Of a DNA stretch of 64,000 bases, positions 12,610 to 25,555 are shown one piece after another. Every line of letters starts with the position of its first letter. The first letter of the stretch is position 1. The position numbers were made by a program, and so were the translations under genes. The notes below the pieces were generated by a model. The model was not told the origin of the DNA. It did no database searches and saw only the letters and a program-made list of their open reading frames with translations. The DNA is from Stenopsyche tienmushanensis (taxonomy: Eukaryota > Arthropoda > Insecta > Trichoptera > Stenopsychidae): positions 124,001-188,000 of the forward strand of contig WACJ01000132.1 of the NCBI GenBank assembly GCA_008973525.1, written 5' to 3'.

Positions 12610-15345
12610 CAGAATCAAATCTTCCTGCGTCATAAGATTAAATAAAATAACCAAGAAGGGCTATGGGAATACTTTTGAGCGTGGTAATAAAAAACTTTAA
12701 TATAAAATTTGGTTAGTATCGGTCAAAATATATAGCAAAATAACGCTAATAAACAGACATACATCGATTTTTTATACTTAAAAATAGTATCCAAATGTAA
12801 AATATGCATTTAAAAGTGACTATTAGTTATAGTGTTAAATATATTTATTTTTAAATCAATCTCTCCTTAAGAAAATCTATATTTTATACATATATTGTAA
12901 TATATTACACGACTAATTTTTGGCAATATATTCAAGGATCACCTCCTAATAAATTAGGGCACTTATCAAATTATGCTTATCCTTGACCCAATATCACAGG
13001 CTACATCTTATCAACAGCAATGCCGTGTATATCTATAAATCTATCACCGGAATGATACAATTTAATAAATAGGATATTGAGTATTTCCACTACATTTTCT
13101 TGCGTAAATTTATGGAATAAATCTGAATATTTTTATAGCAGGGCTAAAAATAATTTCTAAAGAATATAACGAAGTTCTTCTTAGAACGAGTGTACTCCAA
13201 AGGGAGTAGGAAAACCCATGTAAGCCATAAGGGTGATGTAAATAAATTTATAAAAATATTTTGCTTGAAGATACAATTTAATCTCAGACGTTGCCTGATC
13301 CCAATTTTACAAATGGAGTATTACAATATTTCATCCATGGCAATAAAAAGAGGCTTCGATTTTTACATCGAATTTACATGTAAGACACACACACGAAACT
13401 TTGAACGGAAAAAAGCGCCGTACATAAAATACATCAAGGCGCAAATTTACGACATTAATGCGGCCCTTGTTTTTCATACTTTAAAAGATCCGATTTTTCA
13501 TTTCGCAGAGAGCTTTCTTAAAATTGAACAACATACCTCCGAAATGAAAACTTTTAGCCTGAATAAACGATTATATCGCCGAGAGGGATGAGATTTTGAG
13601 TTCATCGAGGAATACGCCATCATTCATATTTTTTTGGACACACGCTGGGGTGGAATCATACGCGAACGTGATGATTTATTAACACCGTAGATATTTTGCT
13701 ACGTTTTTAAATGTTTCGGTGTGTGCCGAAATTAATTTTTTGCCGATGTTGATTTATAAATGCCATATGAAAATTCGCAGAATCGAGATTTGACGTGGAT
13801 ATTTTAATATGGATGAGCCGGGAGAACAAATTCGAATCGATTGAAGCTGTGTTTTAATTAGTTTTAAAATACACAGCGAGCCACGAATTGAACAACTCTA
13901 TATTTAAATATAAATGGGGAACATATTTAATGGATCACGTTTTAATTTTGAGTGGCAGAACTTACCCCTGAGTGTCTAATTAATCAAATTGTAAATTTAT
14001 GAAATATGTCTACCTTATTTTCTAGCACAAATTTGTACATTCGTAATTAATTTGTATATAAATATTTTAATACTCACTCGTTGACTGTTAAATTTTTCAT
14101 CCCTTACAAAACCACATATAGTCTTTTTATACTTATGATCGATTTTAAACGCGAACTATGCCCATTAAAACAGATTGTCGCTCTTTATGTGTTAATTAAA
14201 CCATTGAGAACTCGGTCTTATAACAAACAAACTATGATCCAAGTCGAAGGATTCGAATTAACCCAAATATTCAACGTCAATTTATTCCAACTCCTTCAGC
14301 TATTCATTACAAACAACGACACAGTCACTCACTGATTAAATAATTCATATCCATATTTTTTTCAAATATTTTTATTCAATCCAAAATAGTTTCAAAGTAC
14401 ATCAACTCATCGATTCAATCGCCCAAAACTACGCATGTATCGAACCGAATTTTTATTCAGTCCAACGAACATATTTCGGCGATTATTTCTCCGATGTCCG
14501 ACGATCGTAAGTTTTGAGTTCCCGAAGGAGCGCGCTGGACTCTCCAGTGGCGTCCGCCGTACGCCGGCCGCTTGGGCCACTGTAGGCTCCTCGTAGAACG
14601 AAGCCTCGTGGAGGCTCGAGCATGCGCCCCTGGAGCCCCCTTCGCGATCCCACCCAGGTGTCACCCTCACCTGCGCCCCCAACCACTTTCGGTCCACTAA
14701 GAGACAAAACTATCAACTAGGATACTCGGGACTAATTTTTACCTCCCCCATGGGAACGAATCATTCGCCGTTTCATCCATGCCGCCGAAAAAAGGATCGA
14801 AAAGGAATGAATCGCAACCCTCGAAAAGGTCGAACGTTCACTATCAATATGTATTTTTTTCTTTCACTCCAAATATGCATCAACTTTAAACTATCCCTAC
14901 GATAAAACACAATAAGTATTTAATCTCAATTTGAAGACAAACTACAAAAATATATGTATGCATTATATCGATATAATTTCAAAGATCAACAAGCGAATAG
15001 CCGAATTCATTATAAATAAAATATAACAATTTGGAGCTGTGAGTTGCTTATAAAAAGGCAGGATCTGTTCTGGTCGTGATTTGATTGAAATTCTGCGACA
15101 ATCAAAGATCACGCTTGGATTGTATTTTTGGATGAACGTATTAAAATTATTACAAAAACACTATCAACATTATTGGCATATAATATTATTTTAGCAAAGG
15201 TACCTCTACACGTCTAAATATTCTCAAATATTGCGAAAATGTGATATTTGTATTAATTATATTAATCGGCCCAAATTTATCAATTTCAAGCTTCAAAAAA
15301 TTTATCAATTTCAAGAAGACACTTGTAGTTTGTTAATTTTAACGC
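12610..15345. other. No supportable gene; one GC-rich patch
   Basis: AT-rich sequence. The 133-residue open frame at 13190-13591 matches no family I recognise and has no splice or start context worth trusting. A GC-rich patch at 14510-14700 is listed separately. Confidence 0.35.
14510..14700. other. GC-rich compositional island, origin unknown
   Basis: About 190 bp with clearly higher GC than the sequence around it. Two overlapping minus-strand frames cross it (14407-14697 and 14483-14716). The translation is rich in R, G, S and T with no motif I recognise. It could be an old retroelement fragment or a regulatory CpG patch; I cannot choose between these. Confidence 0.35.
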
Positions 15346-15349
15346 AAAT

Positions 15350-15475
15350 AATTAAACGAATATTGCGTGCTATCAACAGTGTTAAGGTTCATTTATTGAT
15401 ATACAATCTTCACTCATGCTACGCGATCCTGCGGGAAAGTGGATTTGTGTGAACGATAAATGGAGAACATTCTTA
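15350..15475 (+). repeat. Anonymous repeat (family B), copy 1
   Basis: Consensus features in order: ATTGCGTGCTATCAACAGTG, TTAAGGTTCATTTATTGATA, CACTCATGCTACGCGATCCT, GTGGATTTGTGTGAACGATA. The same order recurs at 45600-45720 (plus), and on the minus strand at 26095-26200, 37807-38040 and 47960-48240. It is a dispersed element without visible coding sequence. Confidence 0.65.
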
Positions 15476-15989
15476 TGTATTATGTTTAACTCAATTTAAA
15501 ATCAACTCACTTCATCAAAAGGTCTTCATCAATATGATCATCATTAAAAATATTTCACTGTCTACGAAAACAATTTGTCAGTCTTCAAAAATCCACCCAC
15601 ACTCCCTATCAAAAAGGTTTTTTTTTTCTTTTCTTCAAACATAAAAATGTTTATTTTAAATGCAAAATATTATAAAATAAACATGTGCTTACAAAATAAT
15701 TAAAATCTAGTAAAATTTTTACTAATTTTCAAAGATATCACTTTTTTATAAAAACAAGTGTAACATGAGCGGCCGAATGATGGGGCCTAGTTGTCTTCGT
15801 CGTGAGCTGCTTTTTTCAGCCCCTCCAGCTTGCAGTGGCATCCTCAGTACGAACTTTCGACGATCCATAGTTATTGTGTCCTTTGTAATATCGGAGAGAA
15901 GGACTCCACAGAAAGTGGATGGTGATTGATTCCAAAGGCGATTGCTTCTCCACAGCACGTTTATTCGCTTTACTTTGAACACGCTGCGG

Positions 15990-16135
15990 ATACGAGGCGT
16001 AGACGATCCAAACTCGAGCTTAAAAGTGAATCTAAACTCAAGCTGAGCCTTAGATTGAGTCGTAGAACAAGACTCGAAGCTCTTAGTTCCCTCGAAGCTA
16101 AGCTAAAGCTGATTCGGAGCTGAATCGAAGCTTGA
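15990..16135 (+). repeat. Imperfect AGCTYRA-rich degenerate repeat
   Basis: A stretch in which short blocks such as CTCGAGCTTAAA, CTCAAGCTGAGC, CTCGAAGCTCTT and GAAGCTAAGCTAAAGCTG follow each other, suggesting a decayed short-period repeat. Translation is R/L/K/S-rich and not convincing as protein. Confidence 0.4.
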
Positions 16136-16544
16136 CTGTATGGCGACCTACACCTGTTTTACACTCGGCTTAATGCTCCCTTTCTTTCATAGAGATCTTT
16201 CTGGAAGGTAATTCCATTGACCGGTTGTTATGGAAGTTAAGGTAATTAAGATATGGACGTTGCTGCTATCATCATCTGGAATGTTATGCTTCCAGAAAGT
16301 TCGATCATTCACATTATTTTGAAAACACCGTCGTTGTTTTGTTTTGATTTGACGAAGTCATTATCATCATTGTGACTATGCTGATAATGATGATAAATAA
16401 TCGTTCTAAAATTCAAAATACAACCAAAAAACATTATACAAACAATATTTAAAAACAAAACCAAAATCATATTCGATATCTTTGACGTAGGCAACCTCCA
16501 TAAGAGACTGCTAGAAAAAAGATTTTTCATATGGTAGTTTCCCA

Positions 16545-16700
16545 TTTTTCTTCACTTCACCCGTCCAATATGCGCCAACATGGTGCATCCGCTAATCGTC
16601 TCGTAAAACAAAATGCGTTCACAAACAATGCTTGTACGAATTTAAAAATATTCACGAAAGTGCGCACAATAACTCCTCAAAGTTTCATCGTAATTAGACA
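16545..16700 (-). repeat. Dispersed repeat shared with 30185-30340
   Basis: The reverse complement contains AAACTTTGAGGAGTTATTGT, then a block ending GAGACGATTAGCGGATGCAC and CATGTTGGCGCAT. The same order is found on the plus strand at 30185-30340 (GATGAAACTTTGGGGAGTTG, GCGAGACGTTTAGCGGATGC, CATGTTGGCGCAT). Class unknown. Confidence 0.6.
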
Positions 16701-16999
16701 AACTCACCGCAGACCACAGACATTCATTTTTATATACAGAGTGTTTTGCACATGGATGCATATAAAAAAAATGGCGTTAGCGGGGTATTTTGCTACGTTT
16801 TATACATAAGGTCTATGTCATAATATATAGTAACGAAATAACTATTTTGCAATGTATTTTTGGTGAAAATTACTTCTGAGCTTCCAAAGTCAAATAAAAT
16901 GTGAGAACGAATGAAAAATGTCAGCATATAAATTCCTTAAACAAAAAACTAACAACTATTTTGAACTTAGTTTAGTTTAAAAAAGTTTTCTTGATTATA

Positions 17000-17433
17000 C
17001 CCTTTCCAACAATATGTTACAAGTTACACAAATAATTCAATAAGTTGTTAAACTTGAAGAGATACCAATTTGACAGGGTAAAGATTGAGAAAATATGTTC
17101 TATGCTTATGATGTTTTTATTAAATTTATTTACAAAATTTGTTCAAATTCGTATGCACGCACGACACTTTTTTTTTAATTCAACTGTAGTCTGAAATAGC
17201 ATTTCCTCTATTATTTTTGTAAAGGCGGCAATTATTCCTTCAATTAGGATTTCTTTTGTAGGCACCTCTGTCGTGTAAATTAATTTTTTTGGCGGCCCTA
17301 TTCCATGGCTCGCACGGTCTCCAGATCTGACACCACTGGATTTCTTTATCTGGGGACGTGCCCTATACCGTGACTCATAACTCGTAGTATTGTTACGTAT
17401 TATAACGCTTTTATAAGTATATTTGGAGTACAA
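17000..17433 (-). pseudogene. Tc1/mariner-superfamily transposase 3' fragment with internal inversion
   Basis: The minus strand at about 17145-17285 encodes a C-terminal tail starting KLIYTTEVPTKEILIE and ending with a CRACIRI block, matching 51374-51540. The preceding block, which should lie on the same strand, instead reads on the plus strand at about 17282-17365: PWLARSPDLTPLDFFIWGR, the motif around the last catalytic acid in this transposase group. The non-coding 3' flank (AATTCAATAAGTTGTTAAAC) also matches 51290-51310. The piece is inactive. The assignment to a named subfamily is uncertain. Confidence 0.7.
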
Positions 17434-17439
17434 TTCGAA

Positions 17440-20400
17440 AAATTAAATCAAGTTATTGAATTTGCGAGTTTAATCCATTTTTCAATACAAGTTTCAGACG
17501 AAACAAATATGCATTTTCTTAAGAATGCATATTATTTTCCAAGAGAAGCTTTAGATACCGACTGTTTTCTGTTGCCAGACTTTTTTTTTATTTCGTACAA
17601 TGTTTGTCGTTGTAAAACTATCCGATAAAATAAATTTATCTTCGAACACAGCACGCGAGACGCCAAATATCGTATATTTCTAGAATAGTTTTGGTTTTAT
17701 TTATGAAAAAAATATTTTTATAAGACAGTTTAAAAGAATATACGGCCATATTAATTTTAGTTTCAAACTTATGCCCAACATAAATAATTAACATCATAAA
17801 CAAGTGTTAGGCCAAAGTTTCAACATTGCATCGCCTACCGAAAGACAACATTATTTTCGATTATTCCCATTCATTACCTTAAAGTACACTTTGTTCAACC
17901 ATCCGTATTCTAGTGGAAAAACAGTAGCAACAAATTATTCCAACTACGGTCCCGAATCCGAATATGTGGAATAAAATGGAGACTAGGGGAACACATACAA
18001 TGAAATACATTTTTACGCTCATACCGTTAACGAGGCACAGACGATCGCGGAAAATACATGTTGTAGCGAATATAGAGTGATCTTATTAAAACTTTTCTCA
18101 TCTGTAGTAATGTAGATAAATGGTGGCGTGAGAATAAATTTGAATATTATCCGTTCGTCTGATTAGCTTAAATTTAAATAAAAAGCCATGGCCGAAATTA
18201 CATGGCTTATTATCCGCTTTGAAGTGGTGGGGGTAAACGTCAAAAAGCGAAATGACATATCAATCATACATAACCTCATAAATCATAATTATAATATTAT
18301 CAATGCATTTTCAAATAAAAACTTCATCCCCCCCACCCCCAAATAATTGTTTGGCATGCTATTTGTGCGTGTAGCAATCTCTTCCTGTCCTCCTGCGAGT
18401 ACGTTAGTTTGGAATATGGAAGCGCAGGAAAAAAGACTAGAGAGTTGACCAACAGCCTTGGCCGCGGGTAGATATGATCTCCCCGCTGTTTCTCCACTAG
18501 TCTCGTATTTGTGATCTTTCTCCCAATCATTTAATATACATAATTAAGACAAGATACTCTGCATCCCGGGCGTCCTCGCTTTATTGGACTAACGACATTA
18601 ATGACAAGATTCAACTTCTATAAATAATTTCCACCAGCGATGAATCTATTATGTAGAGCTTTGTAGAACTTTATAAACAGCTCACTCATGCTTGTTTCAG
18701 ATTGTCAATTTCTTTGATTTACTGACGGTATTTTAGTGATAAAAAACTTAATTTTTTAATGAATCCTTAAATTTTCATATGTAATGTCCGACTGAATTTA
18801 AAAAAAACATAAATAGTCGTTTTAGTATTAATTTTAATAATTCTGCACAAGTTTATCGATGTTAAAAACTTGAAAGTATTATTTTTCATAATTTCTTATT
18901 ATTTTGCAAAATTAATGTCTCCAAAATGTAGTTAAATAAATTCATATGCAATTTTCAAAATGAAGCAATAGCGATTAGATCATTTTAACACATTACTCAA
19001 TAAATTCTTAAGATTTTTTTGAAGAAATTGAGCAAAGACTACCCCAAATAAATAAATAAAAAGTTTAAATTGAAAAAATCCTATTAACTTATTAAGAGCT
19101 GTGTTATATGGGTTTAATTTATGATCATTTAATAACCACTGAATTTATCATATTTTTTTAAGTACAATGAATTGTTGAATTATTTAATTAATCGAATCGA
19201 TTTTGACGTTCACCATTACTCCCTTTACAATTTTATTCTTTAATATTTTCCCTTTTCAATTAAAAGCATCATTAAGACTACAAAAGTGCAAATAAACGAT
19301 TTTGAATATTTTTCCTGTTTTCCAACAACCCTGAGTTTTACATTCGCCCACACGCTTTTTGATATAGTTAATGCGAGTTTGTAATAAATACATATGGATT
19401 TATTTCATAACCCAATTATTATATATTCCCTTTAGAAGTATTTTCATCTCCAGTGAACAAATTAATGACTCGTGGAAAACAAAATTTACATGGTTCACAT
19501 ATGAATTAAGCAGGAGATAAGCCGGACCTGGGGATAAGCAAGTTTTGAGAGACGGTTAGTATTGATTTCGGACGTGTTGATATCGAAAGTAAGACAAAAG
19601 CAAAATTGGTAATAATCTCTGTAGTTTGCCGCGAACGAGGGAAATATGTTGACGGAGTATGCTCTCGATGAATTCGATGTCTAATCCCGAATTTAGATAA
19701 ATAATAATATACAAGACATGGACAGCATTATGTGTGTATTTATTCTGATTTTTATTTTTTCGTTTAAATATATCCATTTTTCAATGGCAATGTGACAGTC
19801 AATTTATTTTTTAATGAAACGATCGTCGTCATCCATCTTAATCGTTCAAAGTACGCGTATATAATATCATTTTTTTTAAATTTATTTTTAAGTGCACTAC
19901 TTATTTTATATTATTTAAAACAAAAAAATTTAAAAAGCAAAAAGAAAAATATTCTAATATATTTGATTCAAATATAATTCATTTTAATTGAATATTCAAA
20001 AATTAATTAAACATATACAATTTAAAGGATTTTTATAATATTTCAATATATCTTTAGCAGGACATTAATATAATATTTAATAAATTCGAATTTAATTGCA
20101 ATGAAACCATTTTCAAGCGTAATTAATAATTCATTAATTGTACTGTGGGGTGGCAAAAAGTATATAATTTTCCTTTTGTATGCGCGTAAATAATACACAT
20201 TGCTATGGACGAAAATAACGCTGTTAGTTCCTGCATAGGCGAAGGTAAAATTAAAAATAAGGCAGAGGTTAGCTGTCAAAATGTGTTAATTACGCTAGTC
20301 GATGTACGTAAATATTTTTATATTTAATTAACGAATTGATAACAATAATCATAAAGGATTATTATGTCCTGTCGCTATTTTGATTGCGGTTATTTTTATC

Positions 20401-21880
20401 ACATCAAATAACAGATTTGCCAAACATATCGTCCTATATCCAAACAAAAAATATACATACATTAAAATGTCTGCGTTAAATATAAATTGAACTCTTTTAT
20501 CAATATTCAATACATCTTATTAATTTTATAAGTTGTCTAATATATGCAATAGCTTAATTTTATAGTTGTCGATTAATATAGCTAACTAAATATTCAGTTT
20601 TATAATATTTTTATAGACAGTTCCCATAGAAATATATACGACAAACAAATAACGCAATTAGGTATTTATTAATATAATTTTAATTAACCGGTTGAGAATG
20701 AGTCTAGGGAAAACGTCCAAAATTCAGCCTTCCATTTTGCGATGAAATAAATTTAATTAAATGAATATATGAATTTTATTTAATCCATTTTAAATTGGCA
20801 TGAATCCTGCTCGGCATTGATAAGGCGACTCGGGTATAGACAGTTTTCTATCCTTTCGGGACACTGAGGGAATAATGTTTAACAAAACTCTAACAATGCC
20901 CGGATGAAAAAGGAAGGGTCAAATATAAATAATGAATAATCTTTTTATGGCATAATATGCATAATATACGAGTCTTTATGACGCTGTTCCATGGATATGA
21001 ACATTTTTTGCGTTCATGCGAACTGTGAAATATTTTCTCCTTTTTAAAATAATATTTCATTGATTGAGCACTCATTCAACAATGGATCTCATCAAATGTA
21101 TTTTAGATCCTGTTTTAGCGGACGTTGTCCTGAACGTTCCAGGGATTACCTGGTCATTCAAGACCCTTCTGAAAATGGACTCACCAAAACATTATTTGAA
21201 GTGCTGGTATCTCGCTATAAAGATAAAGGTAATCGTCCGTGACGGAGACATAAGGACGATAATAACGCCGGCTCCGATGTGGACGAACAATCATTGATGT
21301 GTTCCAGAATAAAATTATAATAAATCATTAAAAATATTTTTTGATTGGATTTAATGCCTTTATGGCCAAAATATTCATTCAAATTGTAAGACATAAAAAT
21401 ATTACAATTTAATAATGCAATGCAAAATTTGATTAGCGTTCATTGCACATTTACAAATTTAATCTGAACTTTTTAAAATCAAATTCTTATCTCTTATCGT
21501 TCTGCGATCGCTGCTCAAACGCGTTTACGCTCGTCGATAGATGCCTTATCGGAATAAAATGCATCATCTTATCGTTCAATATTTTTGTAATAATGTAAAT
21601 GTAATTATAAAAATATTAATCATAAATAAATGCTGAAAATATATGATAATTTTATTTAATCGTATTTAAATTGAATGATCAGCCCTTTCGTGATAACGTC
21701 AAATAAATATTAAGCGTTGTTGTTGTTATGGCCAACGGTCAGCATGTCCGCGGATCGATTTTGTGATGATGTCGAAATTTTTTATTGTCATCTATGCGAT
21801 GGGTATTTGAATATTTGTGATCGATTCGTCGGGGAGATATTTAATAGTTTGCATTCGGACGCTACCTTTATGCAGTCGGT
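17440..21880. other. No recognisable feature
   Basis: Very AT-rich sequence with short open frames of low-complexity translation. I found no transposase motif, no receptor or HMG exon and no RNA gene here. Confidence 0.4.
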
Positions 21881-21899
21881 ATAAATTGTGTACCGAGAA

Positions 21900-23600
21900 A
21901 CCAACCATTTTCGTTCAAGTCGACGTTTAAAGTATTTTTCGTAGCGGCCGTCAGTTGGCAGCACCGCTTGTGCGCTTTGGCACGCCCATTGAAAACAAGT
22001 TTTTCGCACGTCATTGAGATAACATTGATCCCGATTCTGAAAATAAAATCGATGAGAGCGGTAATTCTTCGATAATTTCAATTGTCGATGTTTAATTGAC
22101 CCGACGGGGACAGGGGATAGCTTGAAAAATTATCGTTTTGCCAATATTATTTCTGGTGTTGAAAATGACATTAGCGTTTGCAATCGGGACGGAGCTGAAT
22201 ATTTGCGTTTCGGTCGCGCATGCGTGCGTGTGATAGGAAAAGCGAGACGGAGCGATGTTCTCGTTGCGCTTGAAGTTATTGCCGGCCGTATCAGCTGACA
22301 ACCAAAGCAAAACAGAAGGTCCGCTACCATCTTGTCAAATTCTACTCTGTCCAACGGCCACATAAATAATCGGATATTAGTGGGTATCGAGCCGTCGGAA
22401 GTTGCTGAATCGCGTCTGCTGACATCTGGGGACATTTGTGAATCAGTTGTGGCGTTATTTCATGTCAACGCGTCCGATTTGTTTTAATATTTCGGGAATG
22501 TGTTGCGTTAAATGACGTCATGTGCATGATTATACACGTCGTGACGCTGCCGATCAACCTGTGAGTGATTTCTTCTGTTCTTTATTAACTTGCATTGTTG
22601 GCTCTCGGGGTGACGGTGAAATATGCTCAAACATATTGCTTTCATTCATGATTCGAAGAAACATCGGTTATACAATTAACCTTCGGTACTTCGTCGGAGT
22701 CGCACGTCAACAAATTTTTTCGCCGCGGAACCGCAAGGGCGTAAGCGTCTTTCGGGTTCCCTCGTCTCGGATCCTCCGCGATCTTCGACGATTGTTTTAT
22801 TAAAATGGCAAAAGCGGAAGGATCGACAATTCGGAAGACGTCGCAGTGGAGTCGCACGTCATTGTTTGTGTCGCTTCCGTGTGATGAAAATGAGTCGCTG
22901 CGCTCTCGCGGCCTTGCTCGCGATCGGGTTGAAAATTACGCCATTTTGGCTTTTGAACATTTTCGCATTTGGCCTTAACGCTCGATTCGTACAACCTTTC
23001 CCCCGCGAAATATCATTAATTATTAAACATTTTTTCCGTCGGCGTCTATCGCACGTACGTGCAACAAATACAAAGCTGCGCGAATATAGATATGTATGCC
23101 ATCGCCTTAGATGCCCTTGAAAACGATGCAGCAAAATGTCTCTGTCAATAAACAAACGGCCCCGTGTCAACGTCCATTCGAATTTAATCTCTAAGCATCG
23201 ACACAACATTCGATTCGGATTATGGCCATATTTATATATGCGAGCGGAATGTTCGTATAGAAAGTTTGCTCCGATAAGTAGGCCACCGGTTTTGCAATAT
23301 GCGTGCGCTTTAAGGTCGAGTTTTCCCTGAAGCGAGCGCAATCCTCGGAGCAAGTCAAAACTGATCAAATCCCCGTTGAAATACTTAAAACAGCCCCTAA
23401 GCCGAAAAATGTCGGCCAGTATCCTTGAACCGCTCGAAATATATACAAACAATGCCCCGCCGAAGAGCGCGAATTGACGCGCTCAAATTGTTACATAAAA
23501 ATTCAGCGATCGACAACATTCGATTCGTGCTCGACAGGGCTGTCAATTTACGCTTAATTTTTAATATGTGCCGAAGCCATACATTTGATTTGACCTTTTC
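21900..23600. other. CpG-richer 1.7-kb segment with long overlapping open frames; function unknown
   Basis: Base composition changes: CG dinucleotides are frequent and stop codons sparse on both strands, giving overlapping open frames (the longest, 197 codons, at 22859-23452 minus; others at 22130-22435 minus and 22866-23120 plus). The predicted proteins are arginine-rich with no recognisable domain, and opposite-strand frames of similar quality overlap, which argues for composition and not coding. A promoter, a 5' non-coding exon or a conserved regulatory region are plausible. Confidence 0.4.
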
Positions 23601-23702
23601 GTCTCTCAAATATATTTATTTTATACTCTCAATACGGCATAATATCTTGCTTTAAATTCGAATTTACACAAACGAGGCAATATCGAACAAAAGCATTTAC
23701 AA

Positions 23703-24725
23703 TATACTCTCGATTATCCGAGTGCAGATTATCCGTGCCTAAAAAATGTTAAATTATTTTTCTTAAATTAATTTAATATTTTTCTCAAATGACTATGAGA
23801 CACACCGATTGATTGCAATCATAAACATACAATGTAATGAAGCAACGATATTGAATGTGTGTGAAAACAGCAAGTTTTTCCATAAGAAATTAGAATTAAA
23901 AGACAATTTTAACCCTTTGGAACCGGAGAGCAGACATGCTACGCTCTAATGTAAATCCATTTTTCTATTAGCTCCGCCGCAGCGTATAACATGCTTGATA
24001 ATGAACCAAGCTCAATCAATACATGAACCATTCTGAAGAAGTAGACTTTGCAAAGGAATGGTGATACTCGACTAATGACACCACTCCAGAACAGTCAAGG
24101 GGGAATAACAAAATTGACCAACGAAAATAATGATGCGAATATCTTAATTATCAAAACAAACGCCCGCTCTCAAAACAACACGAACGAAAGTCGTCTTATC
24201 TTTGTTGAAAGAACGTAATAGCTTATCCAACGATAGCGATTTCAGTTAATTATACCTATATTTTATGACGGTTAAAAGATTCTTTAGAATGCGATTTTTT
24301 TTTTTTAATAGTAAGTGTGAACATTTACGAGTTTCTATAATTTCTTTAAAATATTTTGAGAATGCTTAGACGTGTAAGAGTATCTTTATGTCACGACGCA
24401 AGACACCCGTCTCTGTCTCACCATTTCCGGTCCGATAGGATTAATGCTTTGTCTGGCTGGTTGACTAGATTCAAGTAACTACACGGGATTCGCGAACTTA
24501 CAATTCAAGGAGAACGTCTCTATTCCTTTGTTGATACTGCAGATAAATTCTGCATCGAATTTCTAAAATATTTAGAGAAATTTGCAACCCGATCACATCT
24601 ATAATGGAGATGAGACAAAGCTGTGCTGAAAGTACTTGCCGACAAAAACCCTGGCTTCAATAAAAGAAAAGTCTTCCTGGACATAAATCATCTAAAGAAA
24701 AGATAATTCTCGTTTGTTGCGAAAA
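23703..24725 (+). mobile_element. Pogo/Tigger-type element remnant with transposase core fragment
   Basis: CTCTCGATTATCCGAGTGCA at 23706 resembles the CTCGGTTATCCG ends of Tigger elements. The core lies at 24440-24720: HGIRELTIQGE, then after frameshifts DHIYNGDETKLC, KYLPTKTLAS and KEKSLPGHKSSKEKIILVCC, matching the conserved IYNADETGLxWK...LP.KTLA...PG.K..K.R.T...C.NATG region of Tigger/jerky DDE transposases, including the second-block Asp (GDET). In-frame stops interrupt it. A family A repeat (24050-24435, reversed) lies between the end-like motif and the coding piece, so the left boundary is uncertain. Confidence 0.65.
24050..24435 (-). repeat. Anonymous interspersed repeat (family A), copy 2
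   Basis: Reverse-complement counterpart of 4300-4710 over almost the full length, with scattered substitutions and a small insertion of A/T at about 24297-24306. It abuts the Tigger transposase fragment that starts near 24440. Confidence 0.7.
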
Positions 24726-25434
24726 CGCAACAGCAACTTTTGGTGATTAGGAAAACAAATAAATCTAGATCTTCAAAGGGAACTGAAATGAAAAATCTTC
24801 CTGTTGATAATTATAATTAAAAAAAGTATTAAATGCTAACAGCTACTAATCTGTTTAACTACGAGGGGGACTCAAATATAATCCAGAATTTTGTTATACA
24901 AATTTATTAGGGATATAAAAAAATACAAATGCAGTAAAGATCCCGTCATAATATTGTTTCTTTATTTAATCATGAGCCTGTCGCCGAAGGAAGAATGCGA
25001 GAAGTAGCATCCTATGTTGCGCAACGTGAAATTATTCACTTTCTCGTAAATTAAGGCGTGACATTTTCTCGTAAACGAAGGCATAGTTTGGTGATACTAC
25101 TCTAAGTGTTTGATTGGACCCAAAAATTTCGTGAAGGTCTGAAACGAGAAACGAGAGAGGATTCGAGAAACAATTTGCTGGAAAAGTTATGGCTACGGTA
25201 TTTTGGGACTCGAAAGGTATTTTATTGATTGATTTAATTATCGCCTTGTTTCTTCAGTGACGACATCAAGAAAGCATCCTATCCGATGGAATAAATATAT
25301 TTTTAATGAAGGGAACTATGTAGAAAAATAACATGCTACATTTGTATTTTTATATATTTGTGCAACAAAATTCTAGATTACATTTGAATCTTACTCGTTT
25401 TCTTAATAAACAGCGAGTATTAAAAATATGAAAT

Positions 25435-25555
25435 CTGATGATCTCTGTTGAATTTATTTAAAAATAAAATGTAAGCATCAAGATAGCATAGCAAAGTATT
25501 AAAAAATATTTATTGTTTTACGAAAAAATATAGCAACTCACCGGTTTAGTGATTA
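25435..25555 (+). repeat. Anonymous MITE-like repeat (family C), copy 3
   Basis: Same order as at 4225-4330: CTCTGTTGAATTTATTTAAA at 25443, then ACGAAAAAATATAGCAACTC ACCGG at 25520-25544. The second half of the palindrome is degraded here (CACCGGTTTAG). Confidence 0.55.

Noticed and set aside
13190..13591. 133-codon plus-strand open frame
   Set aside because: AT-rich K/I/F/N-biased translation without motif; isolated ORFs of this size are expected in 64 kb.
22859..23452. 197-codon minus-strand open frame as a gene
   Set aside because: No domain, start or splice context; several opposing frames overlap in the same CpG-rich stretch, so composition explains the openness. Kept only as a compositional finding.
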